Shown: positions 15,101 to 30,100 of the stretch, one piece after another
Position numbering within the stretch: position 1 is the stretch's first letter
Layout: every line of letters starts with the position of its first letter
Source: Tridacna crocea
Taxonomy: Eukaryota; Mollusca; Bivalvia; Cardiida; Cardiidae
Length of the DNA: 64,000 nucleotides
Assembly: GCA_943736015.1 (NCBI GenBank)
Contig: OX031065.1
Location: 18,862,427 to 18,926,426, forward strand
Direction of reading: 5' to 3'
The notes under the pieces: generated by a model
The model's input: the letters and a program-made list of their open reading frames with translations, nothing else
Databases searched by the model: none
Told to the model about the DNA's origin: nothing
Program-made: the position numbers and the translations under genes

Positions 15101-18082
15101 TCCCTGTGTTGTCTATGGTATGAAAAGAATTAATACATGAAATGGTTGTCACCTTTTTCATAGCTCTATTACTTTTTACCAAACAAACCTGTTTTTTAAT
15201 GTCTGTAAGATGGCCTTTGAAAACATCATGGGGAAAGAAAAAAATGCTGATTGTCAGTATTTTCTCCTTTTCTCACAGTGTTTTCTACCATATCAGAGAA
15301 CTTCAAATAAATTCATACTTATTCCTGACCTGTTGGATGCTGCTTCTTTCATTTTAGGAAAGCTTAAATTTCTGTTTTGGGAATACTGATAACCCCTAAC
15401 TGCATATAGAACCTTCACAACTACTGAATTACTATTTAAGATTGCATGAAAGAGAAAAAAATTAAAGAAAAACCTGAAAGAAAAAGCAAATTTATATCTC
15501 AAGAAGAATGAAAATATTTCAGAAAGTTTGCTATACCACTCATTTTCATTATCTGAATTCTGTAAGTTAAATATGCATCAAGAGTTTTTACTCAAACCAC
15601 ATGTTAAAAAAAAGAATGGCATCATGTGAAGCACTATCCTACAGTAACACAGCCATCTGTAGTAACAGAGGAATACTTCATTGCAATGCAGGGCCTAATA
15701 AGTATAAAAGGCTTTTCCTTTCTCATATTGTTTTCCTGGTATGGGCCATTAAACAATTTTGCCATATTAACAGCACCATGTAGGTTCCAATAACATTGTG
15801 CTGTGGTAGCAAGCCTCATCAACTTTCTTACTACATATGCACAAGTGTACTAGAGGAGAGATACCTCCACTGGACTGATAACCATAATTATTGCGCAGTA
15901 CAAGCTTCTTTCCACATGTTTTAAAGTAATAAGTTTGCTTGAACACAAAAGGATTAAAGCAGTCAGTATGAGAAAATATTGAGAAAAGTGTCAAAAATCT
16001 AGAATGATAAACTCTTTACCAGACTACAAAATTTCAACTTTTCTAAAATGAAACCATTTGCAGATGACAATGTCAGTGTGGCTCAAAAGCTGCAACTTTC
16101 CTTTTATAGAGAAAAAAATGTTGTGGGAAAAGGAACAAATGTGGGTTACCAGCATTTTCTTTTCTAACAATGTTTTCGAAAGGCATCATTCTCAGGAGCA
16201 TTAAAAGTCATCATTGTGTGGTAAAGGGTTGGAAAAAAAAAACCCACTGTCATAACAGTACTGAGTTGTTTAACCCTTTCCCAAACAAGCCCTGATTTTT
16301 ACGTGTTTGCAGTACAATTCTTTTGAAAACACTGGGAAAAGGAGAAATTGCTCATAACGAGCAATTTCTCCTTTTCCCACAGTGTTCTCTAACCTTTAGG
16401 AGAACTTTCTACCATTTTCATCAAATTTAAAATTGTTGTTTGCAAACTCTTTCAGTTTGGGAGAGTCTAAAATTTGTCATTTTGGAAAGGGTTAATGAAG
16501 GTTTATTCAAACAGAAATCATGTTTAATGTTAAGTATCACTGTACAGAATTTTATTTTTGAGGTGCAATTTGCACTTGAAACGCAAATTAGACAAAACTG
16601 AATGAAATTAAGAACATACAGGTTACCTTGCCTGGTTAGCTTTGTTTCACAAAGATGTTCATAATCATAACATTCATAATCATCTGGTGTGAATTGTTCA
16701 GAGATAACAGTAAAATATCAATAAAGATATTCACATTTCTAATTACAGCTTCCACAGGCTCTGGTGATGTATTTGCTATTCTTGCACATCCTAACTGTAA
16801 GTTTTTTTTTTATTATTTTTCATCAGTTTTAAGGAAAGAGGAAGTTCTAGTGGACAGTTTAAAACTAAAATCAGACCATAGCTCGAAATTTTGTAGTGCT
16901 CTAATCTTAATAGCATTGGATGTTGGATACAGGGATAGATTTTTTACCCATTTTGGTCTTACTTAACCCTTTACTCCATAGATGCTTATTTCTATGCATT
17001 GCTTGTAGGAGCCTTTGGAAAAACATTGTGGGAAAAGGTGAAAGTGCTTGTGACAAGGAATTTCACCTTTTGCCACAATGTTTTCTACACTATCAAATGG
17101 TGTCATATACACATAAGAAATGGCTTCATCCTTGCTGTTATTTAGGGTCAATTAGAAATACCATAGAAATGCCTTATGGGGTAAAGGGTTAACCATTTAC
17201 CACACAGTGCCAGCTTTCAACAACCCTGTAGAAGAAGCCTACTTCATAGCTCTTTTACTTTTAACAAAAAAAAATGAGTGTTTTAACATCTGTAAGACAG
17301 CATTTTCTTCTTTTTCACAATGTTGTCTATCTTATGAAGGAAAAAACATGTATCATTTGAGCCAAATTGAAGTAATCGCCTGCAAATGATTTCAATTTGG
17401 ACAAGTCTGAAATTTTGTTATGTGGTAAAAGGGTAAAGAAAGTGAAGAGGAGAGAAAGGAGGAAAACTAGTTCAATTCAAGTCAAAGTGTAATATTTCCC
17501 ATACCTTGAATAAAAATCTTTGTCTTGAAAGGAGTCTATCCTTGCCTAAACAGTCCAAAGTTTGATTAAGCCCAGGGATAGAAGGCTTTTGAAAACATCA
17601 TGGAAATAGGAGAAAAATGCTCATTACCAGCATTTTTTCTCCATGTTTTCTACCCTTTCAAGGGAACACCCAATTTTTTTAGCCGTATTCTATAAGTTGT
17701 CTTCGGATGCTTTTAACTTACACAAGTCTAAAATTTTGTCATTTAGTATAGAGTTAATACTAGTGTAGACCTAGATCAGATTGCATTTTATAGACCAGGA
17801 AGATCTAGTATGTGCAGTCTGGTCATGAATCTACACTGTCAGCTGTGTTGTGACATATTCTGTTTTCTGACTGAAAAAATATGAACAGTTAAGCTGCTAA
17901 GGGTGACTAACTGACCTTTTGCAAACAGTGCAGACCCAAGATCAGACCACAAAGAGTGCATAGTCTGATCTTTGATATACATTATCTTAAGTTTTAGATT
18001 TTCATTAAACAAAAGATGTTTCATATGCCAAACAAACATTGTATTTTTTTGTAAAGTTGTTCCATCACTTGAATGCGGCTTT

Positions 18083-18151
<69 letters not shown>

Positions 18152-21100
18152 AAATCAGAATGAAAAATACATAAAATAGGTGCAAGTATGTTTGGGTGGG
18201 TGGATATGGAGTAAAGAAACTGGGATCTTTCTTTGAAAAATTATAGAGATATTTGTTATTATGAGTATCTGTACACTATACTGGCAATAGGAGACTTTGA
18301 TAAACATGCTCAACAACTGTCATGTTACATTTGTCAACTTCATGTGGTTTTGTGCATTTATGAATATTCCAGGTAATAAAATTTAAAGCATTCTTCAAAC
18401 CGATCATTGAGGGTAATTTTTGTTTATTCCTACAGTGATAAAAATATTTTTTAAGTTCCAAAAGTAGCCTGTCCAATGGGTATGTTTGGTGTATATGTGC
18501 TTAAATGTAAAGTTTGACAATCAATTTGTAGAGTATGGTCAAAAGTACTTAATATTTTTGCAATATTATTAATCACTGATTTTGTGTGTTCACAATCATG
18601 GAATATATTGTTATGTGGTAAATAGGAGTCACTGTGTCTTTACGACCCTGAGGTAGAGGCCTTTAGAGAACATTGTGGGAAAAGGAGAACATGCTGGTAA
18701 CCAGCATTTTCTTCCTTTCCCATAATGTTGTCTACCCTTCTGGAAACAGATTTCAATTTTTGAGTTACATTTTTTTGTCGTCTGCGAGTGCTTTCAATTT
18801 AGATCAGTATAAAATTTTGTCTTTTGGTAAAGGGTCAACATCTTGTCATGCGACGGAACTTCGGATTTGGCCTGTTGGAGGGCATTTGCGGAAGACAGAC
18901 TGGGTGTGTGACTGAGGCTGTAGTCTGTTTTGTGGAGGCGTGGATGACAGTGTGGGAGTGGGAGAGCATTTTCTTCTTTTCCCGTGATGTTTTTGGAAAC
19001 TTTCTCTCTCGGAATCCTTAAATGTTGGGATTGTTTGGTGAAGGATTAAATAGAATTGGAGATCGGGTGAATGTCGAAGGCCCTGGGAGGAAAGTTTTTT
19101 TGGGGCGCTGTGGGAGGAGAGGAATGATGGTTAACTAGCAATTCCTTCTTTTCCTGCAGTGTTTTCTGCCCTTCTACTCACGGATTTTATCTTTTTGGTC
19201 GCATCTAGTTTGCCGCTGGTAATTGATTTCAATTAGGCAAAGTCTACAATTTTGTGATTTAGTAATGAAATAAGAAAAATATTCAATGCTGTATAAAATT
19301 GATGGTTATTTTAGAATGTATATTTCTTTCCTTAACCCTTTACCATACAATCCAGAGTTTTCACGACCCTGAGGACGAGGTCTTCTGGGGGCATTGTGGG
19401 GGGGGGGAATGTTGGTAATCAGCATTTCCCTCTTCTTCCACAGTGTTTTCTACCCTTTCCAATTCGGATTTCAACATTTGGGTCGGATCAGTTTTGTCGT
19501 CTACAAATGCATTGTATTTGGACTGGTCTAGGATATTGGCGTTTGGTAAAGAGTTAAATCTATGCGATGAATTTATAACTGATAAACTTATATTGGTAAT
19601 GTCCAAGCTTAGGCCTGGTCCTTTATTATGGGCTCGATCTCCTGGCAATTGGTGGGTATGAACTATGCTTTGTGGGGAATGTATTGATGCATCTCCAAGG
19701 TATTGACCCATGTCAGCGCAGGCTGGCATGGACTGCAATCTCCCAATTTCCTGTATGTCTAAGTAATGGTTTACCTCCTGATTCGGTCGGGTACTAGACA
19801 GGGTAGACTTTATGGATCCGTGATTATGTATTGAATTGCTTGGTATTCTATATCATGGAGATGCATTGGACCCCTTTTGTCAGAGCATGGTTCAGATACA
19901 TTCTTGGTCTGGGTTCGGGCCCATTTGGCGGGATGAGAGCTGCAACGACTTCATCCCGGGACTTTGTATTAGTTGTTTACGTGACGTCAACGTTACCTTG
20001 ACGTTGCGTAAACAACTGAACATTACTGCAGGCATTTTATCACAGGATCACACTTGAAGAAGGCGGTTGTACCGCCGAAAGCTTGTGTTTATTTTATAAT
20101 TAAACGAATATATGTAGAATAGTTTCTTCCTATTGTTTACAAAATGTACTTTAGTTAGTATCTATCAGTTTAATTTTAAAAAGCAGAGAATTTGTTTGAA
20201 TTGTTCTGTATATTATCTTTTTTGAAACCATTGTGTATAAGTGTCTTTTGTGCATTTAAAACATATTTCCATGTACTTGTTTCCATCTATATTTACATTG
20301 TTATATAATGAGCCCCATTTAACTCTGCTCGAAGGTATTTCATCGTTGTGTATTAAAGTATTATAAACATGTTTATTAATGTCAGTTTTAGTAAGCGTAT
20401 GAAAGAAAAAACAGCTAATAGAAGGATTGTGACATCCTTTTAAAACATCTTTTTAAATTGAAATATGATGTTTTGAAAGGAAAGTTTTAACTGATGTTAT
20501 AATGCTGTAGAAATTTAAAAAAAAAAAAAAATTAGTTTGTTTCTAATCATTTTTTAGCTCACCTGAGCACGAAGTGCTCATGGTGAGCTTTTGTGATCAC
20601 TCAATGTCCGGCGTCCGTCGTCTGTCGTCCGTCGTGCGTCGTCCGTCGTCCGTCGTCCGTCGTCCACAATTTCTTTAAACATCTTCTCCTCCTAAACCAC
20701 TGGGCCAATCTTGATGAAACTTGGCAGGGATGTTCCTTGGGTGAAGCTCTACCAAAGTTGTTCAAGAGATAGAATTCCACCCATAATTCTGGTTGCCATG
20801 GCAACCGAAAGGAAAAAAATAGCAAAATCTTTGAAAATCTTCTTCTCTGAAACTAGAAGGCGTAGAGCTTTGATATTTGGTATGTAGCATCTCCTAGTGG
20901 ACCTCTACCAAGATTGTTCATATGATGTCCCGGGGGTCAAAACTGGCCCCGCCCCGGGGGTCACAAGTTTGGAACATAGGAACAAAGAAGGAAAACTTTA
21001 GAATTCTTCTTCTCTGAAACTAGAAGGTGCAGGGCTTTGATATTTGGTATGTAGAATTTCCTAGTGGACCTCTACCAAGATTGTTCATATGATGTCCCTG

Positions 21101-24100
21101 GGGTCAAAACTGGCCCCGCCCCGGGGCTCACAAGTTTGAAACATAGGAATAAAGAAGGAAAACTTTAAAATTCTTCTTCTCTGAAACTAGAAGTTGCAGG
21201 GCTTTGATATTTGGTATGTAGCATCTCCTAGTGGACCTCTACCAAGATTGTTCATATGATGTCCCTGGGGTCAAAACTGGCCCCACCCCGGGGGTCACAA
21301 GTTGGAAACATAGGAATAAAGAGGGAAAACTTTAAAATTCTTCTGCTCTAAAACTAGAAGGTGCAGGGCTTTGATATTTGGTATGTAACATTTTCTAGTG
21401 GACCTCTACCAAGATTGTTCATATGATGTCCCTGTAGTCAAAACTGGCCCCACCCCGGGGGTCACAATTCTGAAACATAGGAACAAAGAAGGAAAACTTT
21501 GAAAATCTTCTTCTTTGAAACTAGAAGGCGTAGAGCTTTGATATTTGGTGTGTAGCATCTCCTAGTGGACCTCTACCAAGATTGTTCATATGATGATCCC
21601 TGGGATCAAAACTGGCCCCGCTCCGGGGGTCACAATTTTGAAACATAGGAACAAAGAAGGAAAACTTTGAAATTCTTCTTCTCTGAAACTAGAATATGTA
21701 GAGCTTTGATATTTGGTATGTAGCATCTCCTAGTGGACCTCTACCAAGATTGTTCATATGATGTCCCTGGGGTCAAAACTGGCCCCGTCCCGGGGGTCAC
21801 AATTATGAAACATAGGAACACAGAAGGAAATCTTTGAAAATCTTCTTCTCTGAAACTAGAATATGTAGAGCTTTGATATTTGGTATGTAGCATCTCCTAG
21901 TGGACCTCTACCAAGATTGTTCATATGATGTCCCTGGGGTCAAAAATGGCCCCACCCCGGGGGTCACAATTTTGAAATATAGGAACAAAGAAGGAAAACT
22001 TTAAAATTCTACTTCTCTGAAACTAGAAGGTGCAGGGCTTTGATATTTGGTATGTAGCATCTCCTAGTGGACCTCTACCAAGATTGTTCATATGATGTCC
22101 CTGGGGTCAAAACTGGCCCCACCCTGGGGGTCACAAGTTTAATACATAGAAATAAAGAAGGAAAAATTGAAAATTTTTCTTGTCTGAAACTAGATTATGT
22201 ATAGCTTTTATATTTGGTAAATAGGATCTCCTAGTGGACTTCTACAATGTCTGTTCATATGATGCCCCTGGGGTCAAAACTTGCCCTGCCCCATGGGTCA
22301 CAAGTTCGAAACATAGGAACAAAGAAGGAAAATGTCAATATTATTCTTCTCTGAAACTAGAAGGCGTAGAGCTTTGATATTTGGTATGTAGCATCTTTTA
22401 GTGGACTTCTACAAAGTTTCTTCATAGGATGCCCCTGGGGTCTAAACTTACCCTGCCCAGGGTTCACAAGTTCGAAACATATGAACAAAGAAGGAAAACT
22501 TTAAAATTCTACTTCTCTGAAACTAGAAGGTATAGAGCTTTGATATTTTTTAAGTTGCATCTCCTAGTGTACCTCTAGCAAGTTTTTTTTTTCTTAGGAT
22601 GCCCCTGGGGTCAAAATTGGCCCTGCCCAGGGGTCACAAGTTTGATTTTACAGCTTAGTACTCAGGTGAGCGATATAGGACCATCATGGTCCTCTTGTTT
22701 ATGTCCACCCAATTTTTAGAGCTTCCATCTGCATTTAAAAGGTCTTTTACATATCTTATACTACAGTCATATAATATTTTATTATAAATGTGTTTAGAGT
22801 CTACCAAAATATTCCTATTAAAAACAGAGGCATGTTAACTATATCCAACAATTTTGTAAAACTAGATTTCGAGATACAATACCATAAAAGATTTTAAAAC
22901 ATCAATCGAGAAATCATTTTTTATATTGTTAATCATTTTTTCATAGTACAACATTCCAAAATTGAATAGTCTGTGTGTGTCAGTTATATCATTTATGAAT
23001 TTATGACAACTTTAACCACAAGCAACTAGTTTTCTTATCCATTTAATTTTGTAATTATTGACATCAATCATATTTAGACCTCCTTCCATGTAATTCTTTG
23101 TGAAGACACTTTATTTAATTTTAGCAGTACCATCCCATACAAATTTGTAAAGTGAATTGTTCAGTTATTTCATAAAGACGACTAACTGAGCTTTTGCAAA
23201 CAGTGTAGGTTAAGATCAGACCGAAAAGAGTGCACACCTAGATCAGATTGCATTCTATAGACCAGGAGGATCTAGTATGTGCAGTCTGGTCATGGATCTA
23301 GGCTGTCAGCTGTGTTGTGACATATTCTGTTTTCTTACTGAAAAAATATGAACAGTTAAGCTGCTAACAGCGGCTAACAATTCAGATCAAGATCAGACCA
23401 GAAAGAGTGCACAGTCTGATCTTGGATCTACATTATCTTTATTTTTTTGAGATACTTTTTGTCAAAAAAAGAAGTTTGAAAAAACCTTATTCAGGATTTT
23501 ACCAATAGACCGGAAGTTTTTCTTCAACTTATTTAGCAGGATAAGGGTTCATTAAATTATACAGTGCTACCAGATATAACCCTTTCCCAAGCAATCCCTG
23601 GTTTTCATGACCCTGAAAAGGAAACCTTCTGAAAACATTGTGGGAAAAGGAGAAAATGCTGATTACCAGCATTTTCTCCTATTCCTACAATGTTTTCTTC
23701 CCTTCCTTAATCAAATTGCAGTTTTTTAGTCACATTTATTTTGTCGTCTACAGTTGCTTCCAATTGGACAAGACTGAAATCATGTTGTGTGGTAAAGATT
23801 TAAAAAGAAATTGACATGTGCTGGGTTTCTCATGTTATTTTGTCTTTCAGGTCAAGGTGTTGGACCAACAGTTCCATCCCAGACTATCACTGCCACATGT
23901 AAGTTATCTCAAAACTTTGATACATTTATTTCATTCATCATTATGAAATACACAATAACCAAAAAAACTTTTTGTGCTTGCAGTTTCTCCTTTTGCTACA
24001 ATATTTCAACAACAAGTTAATATCAGATTAAAGGCTAACTGTAGAAACCTTACAAAAGCCATTTGATGTTTTGGAAATAGGTTTAATTGGGTGACATTGA

Positions 24101-27100
24101 ATGAAAAAAAAATAGGTCACCGAGACAAATCCAAGAAAAACCCTTTGTGCACTGTAGAGGCCACATTGTCAGTCAAGTTCTCATATAAATTGGGGTTGCT
24201 CCTATTTATATCAATATGAAATATACGAAAATTTGAGATGAGAAAAAATAAATTCCAATTATGCACAATGAGTATATTTTATACATGTATGTATAACATT
24301 ATCACAAGCAGGATCTCTTCAACTTCATCACTAAACTTTTAACCCATTACCACGCAATCCCTACTTTTGACGCCCCTTAGAAAGAAGCCTTTTGAAAACA
24401 CTGTGGGAAAAGGAGAAAATGCTTGTAATCAGCATTTTCTCCTTTTCTCAAAGTGTTTTCTACCCTTCCCAGGACAAACTTCAAATTTTCAGTCATCTTT
24501 ATTTTGTTGTCTGCAAATGCTTTCAATCTGGACCACTTTAAAATTTTGTCGTTTGGTAATGGGTTAAAGTTTTTTATCCGGGTGAGTAGGGGCAATGACC
24601 CTGATGTATATTCATAGATTTAAATAGTAAACCAAGCAGTTTCATCTACAACCTTGGTCAACTGATTTCTCATTCTTCTTCCAACTCAGCTAACTTCTGT
24701 ATCTACAAGAACAAGATTTACAGACAAGGAGAGACATGGACCGATGGCTGTCAGTACAACTGCACCTGTGAAGATGGTCAGACTGGTTTCTACAGATGTT
24801 TGAACCTGTATGTAATCAATTTGGTGGCATATTAGGTTATAACTAAATGTTGTACAGATTTTAAGCCTGCAGTATATTGTAGGAAAAGGAGAACATGTTG
24901 GCTACTACCATATTCTTCTTTATCCTCAATATTTAGGTTGTTAAAACTCAGGATTGTGTAGCAAAGCATTTCACTTTTGACATCTGAAATTGTTATGCTC
25001 CTTTCAAAATGTTGGATACCTCAGTGTCTCATCTTTATTGAGACTCTGGATAGACCATGCAGTTTTTTTCCAGCTGGGTTTTATAGTTATGTACTGTTTT
25101 TTTGCAATGATTGTATACAAGAATATTTGAAACAAACTCATAATTGCTTCAGGGATATTGATTTTTTAACCTGTAAGCATACAATCCCTAGTTTTAATAT
25201 CCTAAAAGAAAAGGCCTTTTGAAAACATTGTCGGAAGAAGAGAAACTGCTATGTTTTCTACACTTCAAAAGGCCATTTTGTATTTTTGAGTCACACTTAA
25301 TTTTTTCCCCACAATGAAGTGGAGGGGGTATACTGGAATTGCCATGGCTGTCTGTCCATCTGTCTGTCCATGTACACAGAATTGTCTGGCAAAATAATCC
25401 TACATTTTTTGAGGTACTGAACTCAAATTTATACACAGTGTTTCTATATATGTATGAAGTTGTGCATGTGCAATTTTCATTACCCTGCTGCAATGTGTGG
25501 TAGAATTATCTCCCCTTGAAGTTTTCAATTTTCAATAAATTGTATTGCTTTAATTTAAAATTTGTCCAGTGTAATATTACTTCACTTATTAATGTACAGA
25601 AATAGTTTATAACAAGTTTCTTACTATGAATTCTGTTTTTAACATCATCTGTCCAAAGTTGCAAATTTGTTTGCTGAAATACTCTTACAGTTTTTCAGGT
25701 ACTGGACTCAAATTTGCACAATGTTCCTGTATATAGACAGAGTTGCATGACTCTGCTGCAATGTCTTTGCAGAATTATCTCCCCCTTGAACTTTGCAATT
25801 TAAGCTAAAGTATATCACTTTAATTCACAATTTGTCCAGTGTAATATTCCCACAATTTTTAATGTACAAAACTATGTGAATGTGAATTCTGTGTTTAATT
25901 TGTGTAAATAACGACACTCACACCCTGAAATACTACAGCGACCACAGTTTTATTGCAGCTACAATTCTATGGAAAATTATGTTTTGTAAATATTAATAGT
26001 AATGTTACCTCTATATCACCCCAATAGTTCAAATTACCGCCTATGAATATTGCCAAAGATTTATTATATACCTTTGGTCTATTTGTTTAAAAGGTGACAA
26101 ATTCACCTAAACCTACAATTTGTGCAAACCCTTTGTCGGAAGTTTCATTTTTTTTCAACTCTTACTTCTGTTCTAAACCATTCTGCATTCTGTGACAAAG
26201 AGCTGTTTTGTGACAAGGAGCTGGTGGGGGTATGATCATGTTTAGTGATAGCCGTAGTTTTGGCAAATCTAAAATTTTGTCAATTGGTCAAGGATTAAAT
26301 AGCTTGTATGACTGTTTGTAGGTGCCCAGTCTGGGATAACCTCCCATCCCAATGTACACTACAAAAACCACCCGGTGAATGCTGTGACAAACCAGTCTGT
26401 AATGGTATCAATTTTGGACAGAACAACTTGAGTAAGTTGCTTTTCATTCTTTTAAGCATTTAAACTTCAATTTTTGAGTTACGTTTATTTTGTTCTCTGC
26501 AAGTGCTTTCAATTTGGACCAGTCTAAAACTTTGTCGTTTTGTAAAGAGTTTTAAAGTCTTTTCCACACAACAAAATTTTGGACTTCAAAATTGAGAGCA
26601 TTGCAGATGATAACTTTAATATTGCTGAACTGATTTAATTCTTTTATAAAAAGGTTAAAAACATTGAGGGAAAAGGAGAAAATGCTGGTTACAAGCATTT
26701 TTCCCCTCTTCCTATGATATTTTCAAAAGTCTAGTTCCTCAGGGACATTAAAATTCATGGGCAACAGGAGAAGGTTTTTGAGATGATTATAGTTGGAGAT
26801 AACAAAGTATAGCTACACAGAACAAGCAGGAATCAAAGTCATTAGTGTTTGCTTTAACAAGGAATGTCATAAATAGAATCATTGTTTATCAACTTCAAGT
26901 CTCATTTTAGGATCCATTTTTCTGCAAGGGACAGGGACTTTTGACAGACCCCTTTGTAACACACGTCAGACGCATTATGTTATTCATACTTTTAAATATT
27001 TTGCCCATTTTCTTGCAAACTCTTTACCAAATAACAAAATGTTTGAACAGTCCAAATGGAAAGCATGTGCAGAAATAAATCAAATGTGGCTGAAATAGGG

Positions 27101-30100
27101 GTAGTTGTCTTTGAAAAGTAGAGAAAAAATTAGGAGAAAATGCTTGTTACTTGCAATTTCTTCTTTTTTTCCCACAAGGTTTTCCAAAACCATTCTTAGG
27201 GTCTTTAAAACTCAGGAGTATGTGGTGACGGGTGAGAGATAGGGCACCCTAATGGGATTTGTGAAACATAGCTTTTTCATTGCCTGAGATAATATGGATT
27301 CGGCTAAGACTGAAGGAAACCCATAATCGATAGGCCCATGGGCACTTGTTCCCTGATCAATCACAGATTACCTGAGTCTTAGCTTAATCCTTACGATTTT
27401 CAACAATGAAAAGCGATGTTTCACAAACTCCATTCGGATGCCCATTAGGGTGCCCAATCCTAACTCTTACCCAATGGCGAAATTTTGGACTAGTCTAAAT
27501 TCAAAGTATTTGTAGACAACAAAATAAATGTGAATAAAAAATTGGAATTTGATTTGGAAAGGGAAGAAAATATTGTGGGAAAAGGAGAAAATGCTGGTTA
27601 CCAGCATTTTCTCCTTTTCCCACAATATTTTCAAAGGCTTTTTTCTCAGAGTCGTTGAAAAATTGGATTGTGTGGTAAAGAGTTAAGATGGTTTTGACTA
27701 GTAAATAATACCCTCTATATTTATAGCCAGCACATGTTTCTACAATGGAAATTACTACCAGGAGGGTCAAGAATGGACAGATGGATGTAAATACAAGTGT
27801 TCATGTGAAGATGGAAAAACTGGCTTCTACAAATGCAGTACACTGTATGTATCCCTATAGATGAATATACCTGTAAACTCTTTACCAAAGACAACATTTA
27901 TGACTTTACCAATTATAAAGGATTTGGATTATAAAGCAATGGGAAAATGAGAAAATGCTGCTTACCGGAGTGTTTTCTAAAACCTTCTTTATGAAGGTCT
28001 TTAAAACTCAGAATTGTGTGATGACAACATTTTAGACCTATCCAAATTGAAAATATTGCAGAACTTTAACACAAATTGTAAAATTTGTCTTTGCATGAGT
28101 AGAAAACTTTTTGGAAAATGAGAAAATGCTGGTTGCCATCATTTTCTGCCTTTTTCACAATTTTTTCAAAAGCTTTCTTCCTCAAGATCATTTAAATCTT
28201 TCAAACAGGGATCCTATGGTAGACTTAATTTTAGATCTTTTGGTACAAAATTTGCTGACAACTTGTTGAAAAATATTCCTAAGAATTTCTTACTATAAAC
28301 ATGATAGGGGTTTATATACATGTAATTTGGTGGACAGACATTTTGGCCACAGATGTTTTGGCCAGCTGAATGTGAAAAGCAGGACCTTAACCCTTTACCA
28401 AACAGCAACTTTTCAGACTGGTCCAAAATGAAAGCACTTGCAGACGACAAAATAAACATAACTCAAAAATTGAAATTTGTTTCCAGCAGATTAGAAAACA
28501 TGATGGGAGATGGAGAAAATGCTGGTTACCACCATTTTCTCCTTTTCCCACTATGTTTTCAAAAGGCTTCTATCTCAGGGTGTAAAAACCAGGTATTGTT
28601 TGGGAAAGGGTTAAGGCCAAACACTTTTTAGACAACTGCAATAAATCAACTTTCTATGCTTTTGAGAGGTCAATTTTTTGAAGCAGAAAAGTGTACTCAG
28701 TTCATTTAATGCATCTTTTGCTTTATAGTAACATTTGGCCAAAACATACTTTGACTTTGATTTGCAAACTTCTATTACAAAAAACGGATAGATTCTTTAT
28801 ACTTTGTTGCAAACTATTGTTGCAAAAAGAAGTGTCAAGTTATTAATCAATCATTATTGACAGAGCTGATGATTGGCAATTAACTCATTACCAAACGCCA
28901 ATGTTTTAGTTTTGTCGAAATCGAAAGCATTTGCAGATGACAAAATAAAAGTGACTGAAAATTTGAAATTTGTTGTGCTAAGGCTGTTTACCAGCATTTT
29001 CTCCTTTTGTCACAATGTTTTCTAAAGGTTTATTTCTCAGGGTTGTCAAAAGTAGGGATTGTGTGGTAATGGGTTAAAGCAGTTATCCAATCCAGTTTCA
29101 CCCTTAGTTGTGCTTAAAAGCAATATAACACTTGGAAAGAAAAGAAGTAATTCTATTTAGTGATACTGAACCAATCAATTAAAAAAATGAAGAAGTTAAC
29201 TATGTGTAACTTCAATAATAATTCTAAAAAGATATTAACCCAATTCTTCATTTATGTGAAATATATTTATTTCTTATTTTCCTACAATGTTTATTAATCA
29301 TGTTTAATGGGACAAAAACTCACAAAATTAACAATTGCCCAACATCCTACATTGTATTTTTAGCTGGCAAGAACATCCATGGCCAAAATGTACTGGCTAC
29401 CACATGTATGGTTAAAACGTCCTACATTCATATACATGTATTTGGACTAATGTAATAAGCAATTAAGCATTATGGTTAGACCTTTATTGCTTAATGCCCA
29501 CTTTTAATGATTCTAGGAAAGAAGTCTTTTGAAAACTTTGTCGGAAAAGGAGAAATTGCTGGTCACCTTTTCCGACAAAACTTTTTACCCTAATAAAGAA
29601 AATCTGGCTTATCTAGTCTGTAGATGATGGACAGGAAGAACCGTGACAAACTGTCAAATACACACAGTTTTTGCAATTTTCAAAGGTTTTTTCCTTTTAT
29701 CTGACTTACATATATTTACAATTTTTAGAGTCTGAAAGACATTTTCTGTCCAGAAATAAAAACTAAATTGTTTCAGTATCATGGTTGCTGATGCAGCTAG
29801 AGTTCCAGATAATTGGGAAGTATTGTTCAACAATCAGACTGCATGCTTGATCTAGAGTTGTGAATGGTGCTTTAATCCTTTCCCAAACAACAAAAGTTTA
29901 GACCTGTCCAAATTTATAGGCATTGCAGATGACAAAAAAGATGTAACACAAAAACTATAACTTATTTTTTGTATGGTAGAAAACAGTGTGGGGAAAAGGA
30001 GAAAATGCTGGTTACCTGAATTTTGTCCTTTTTCCATAATGCTTTCAAAGCATGTCAGGGTCGTTAAAACTCTTTGTTGTGTGATAAAGAGTTAAAGGTT

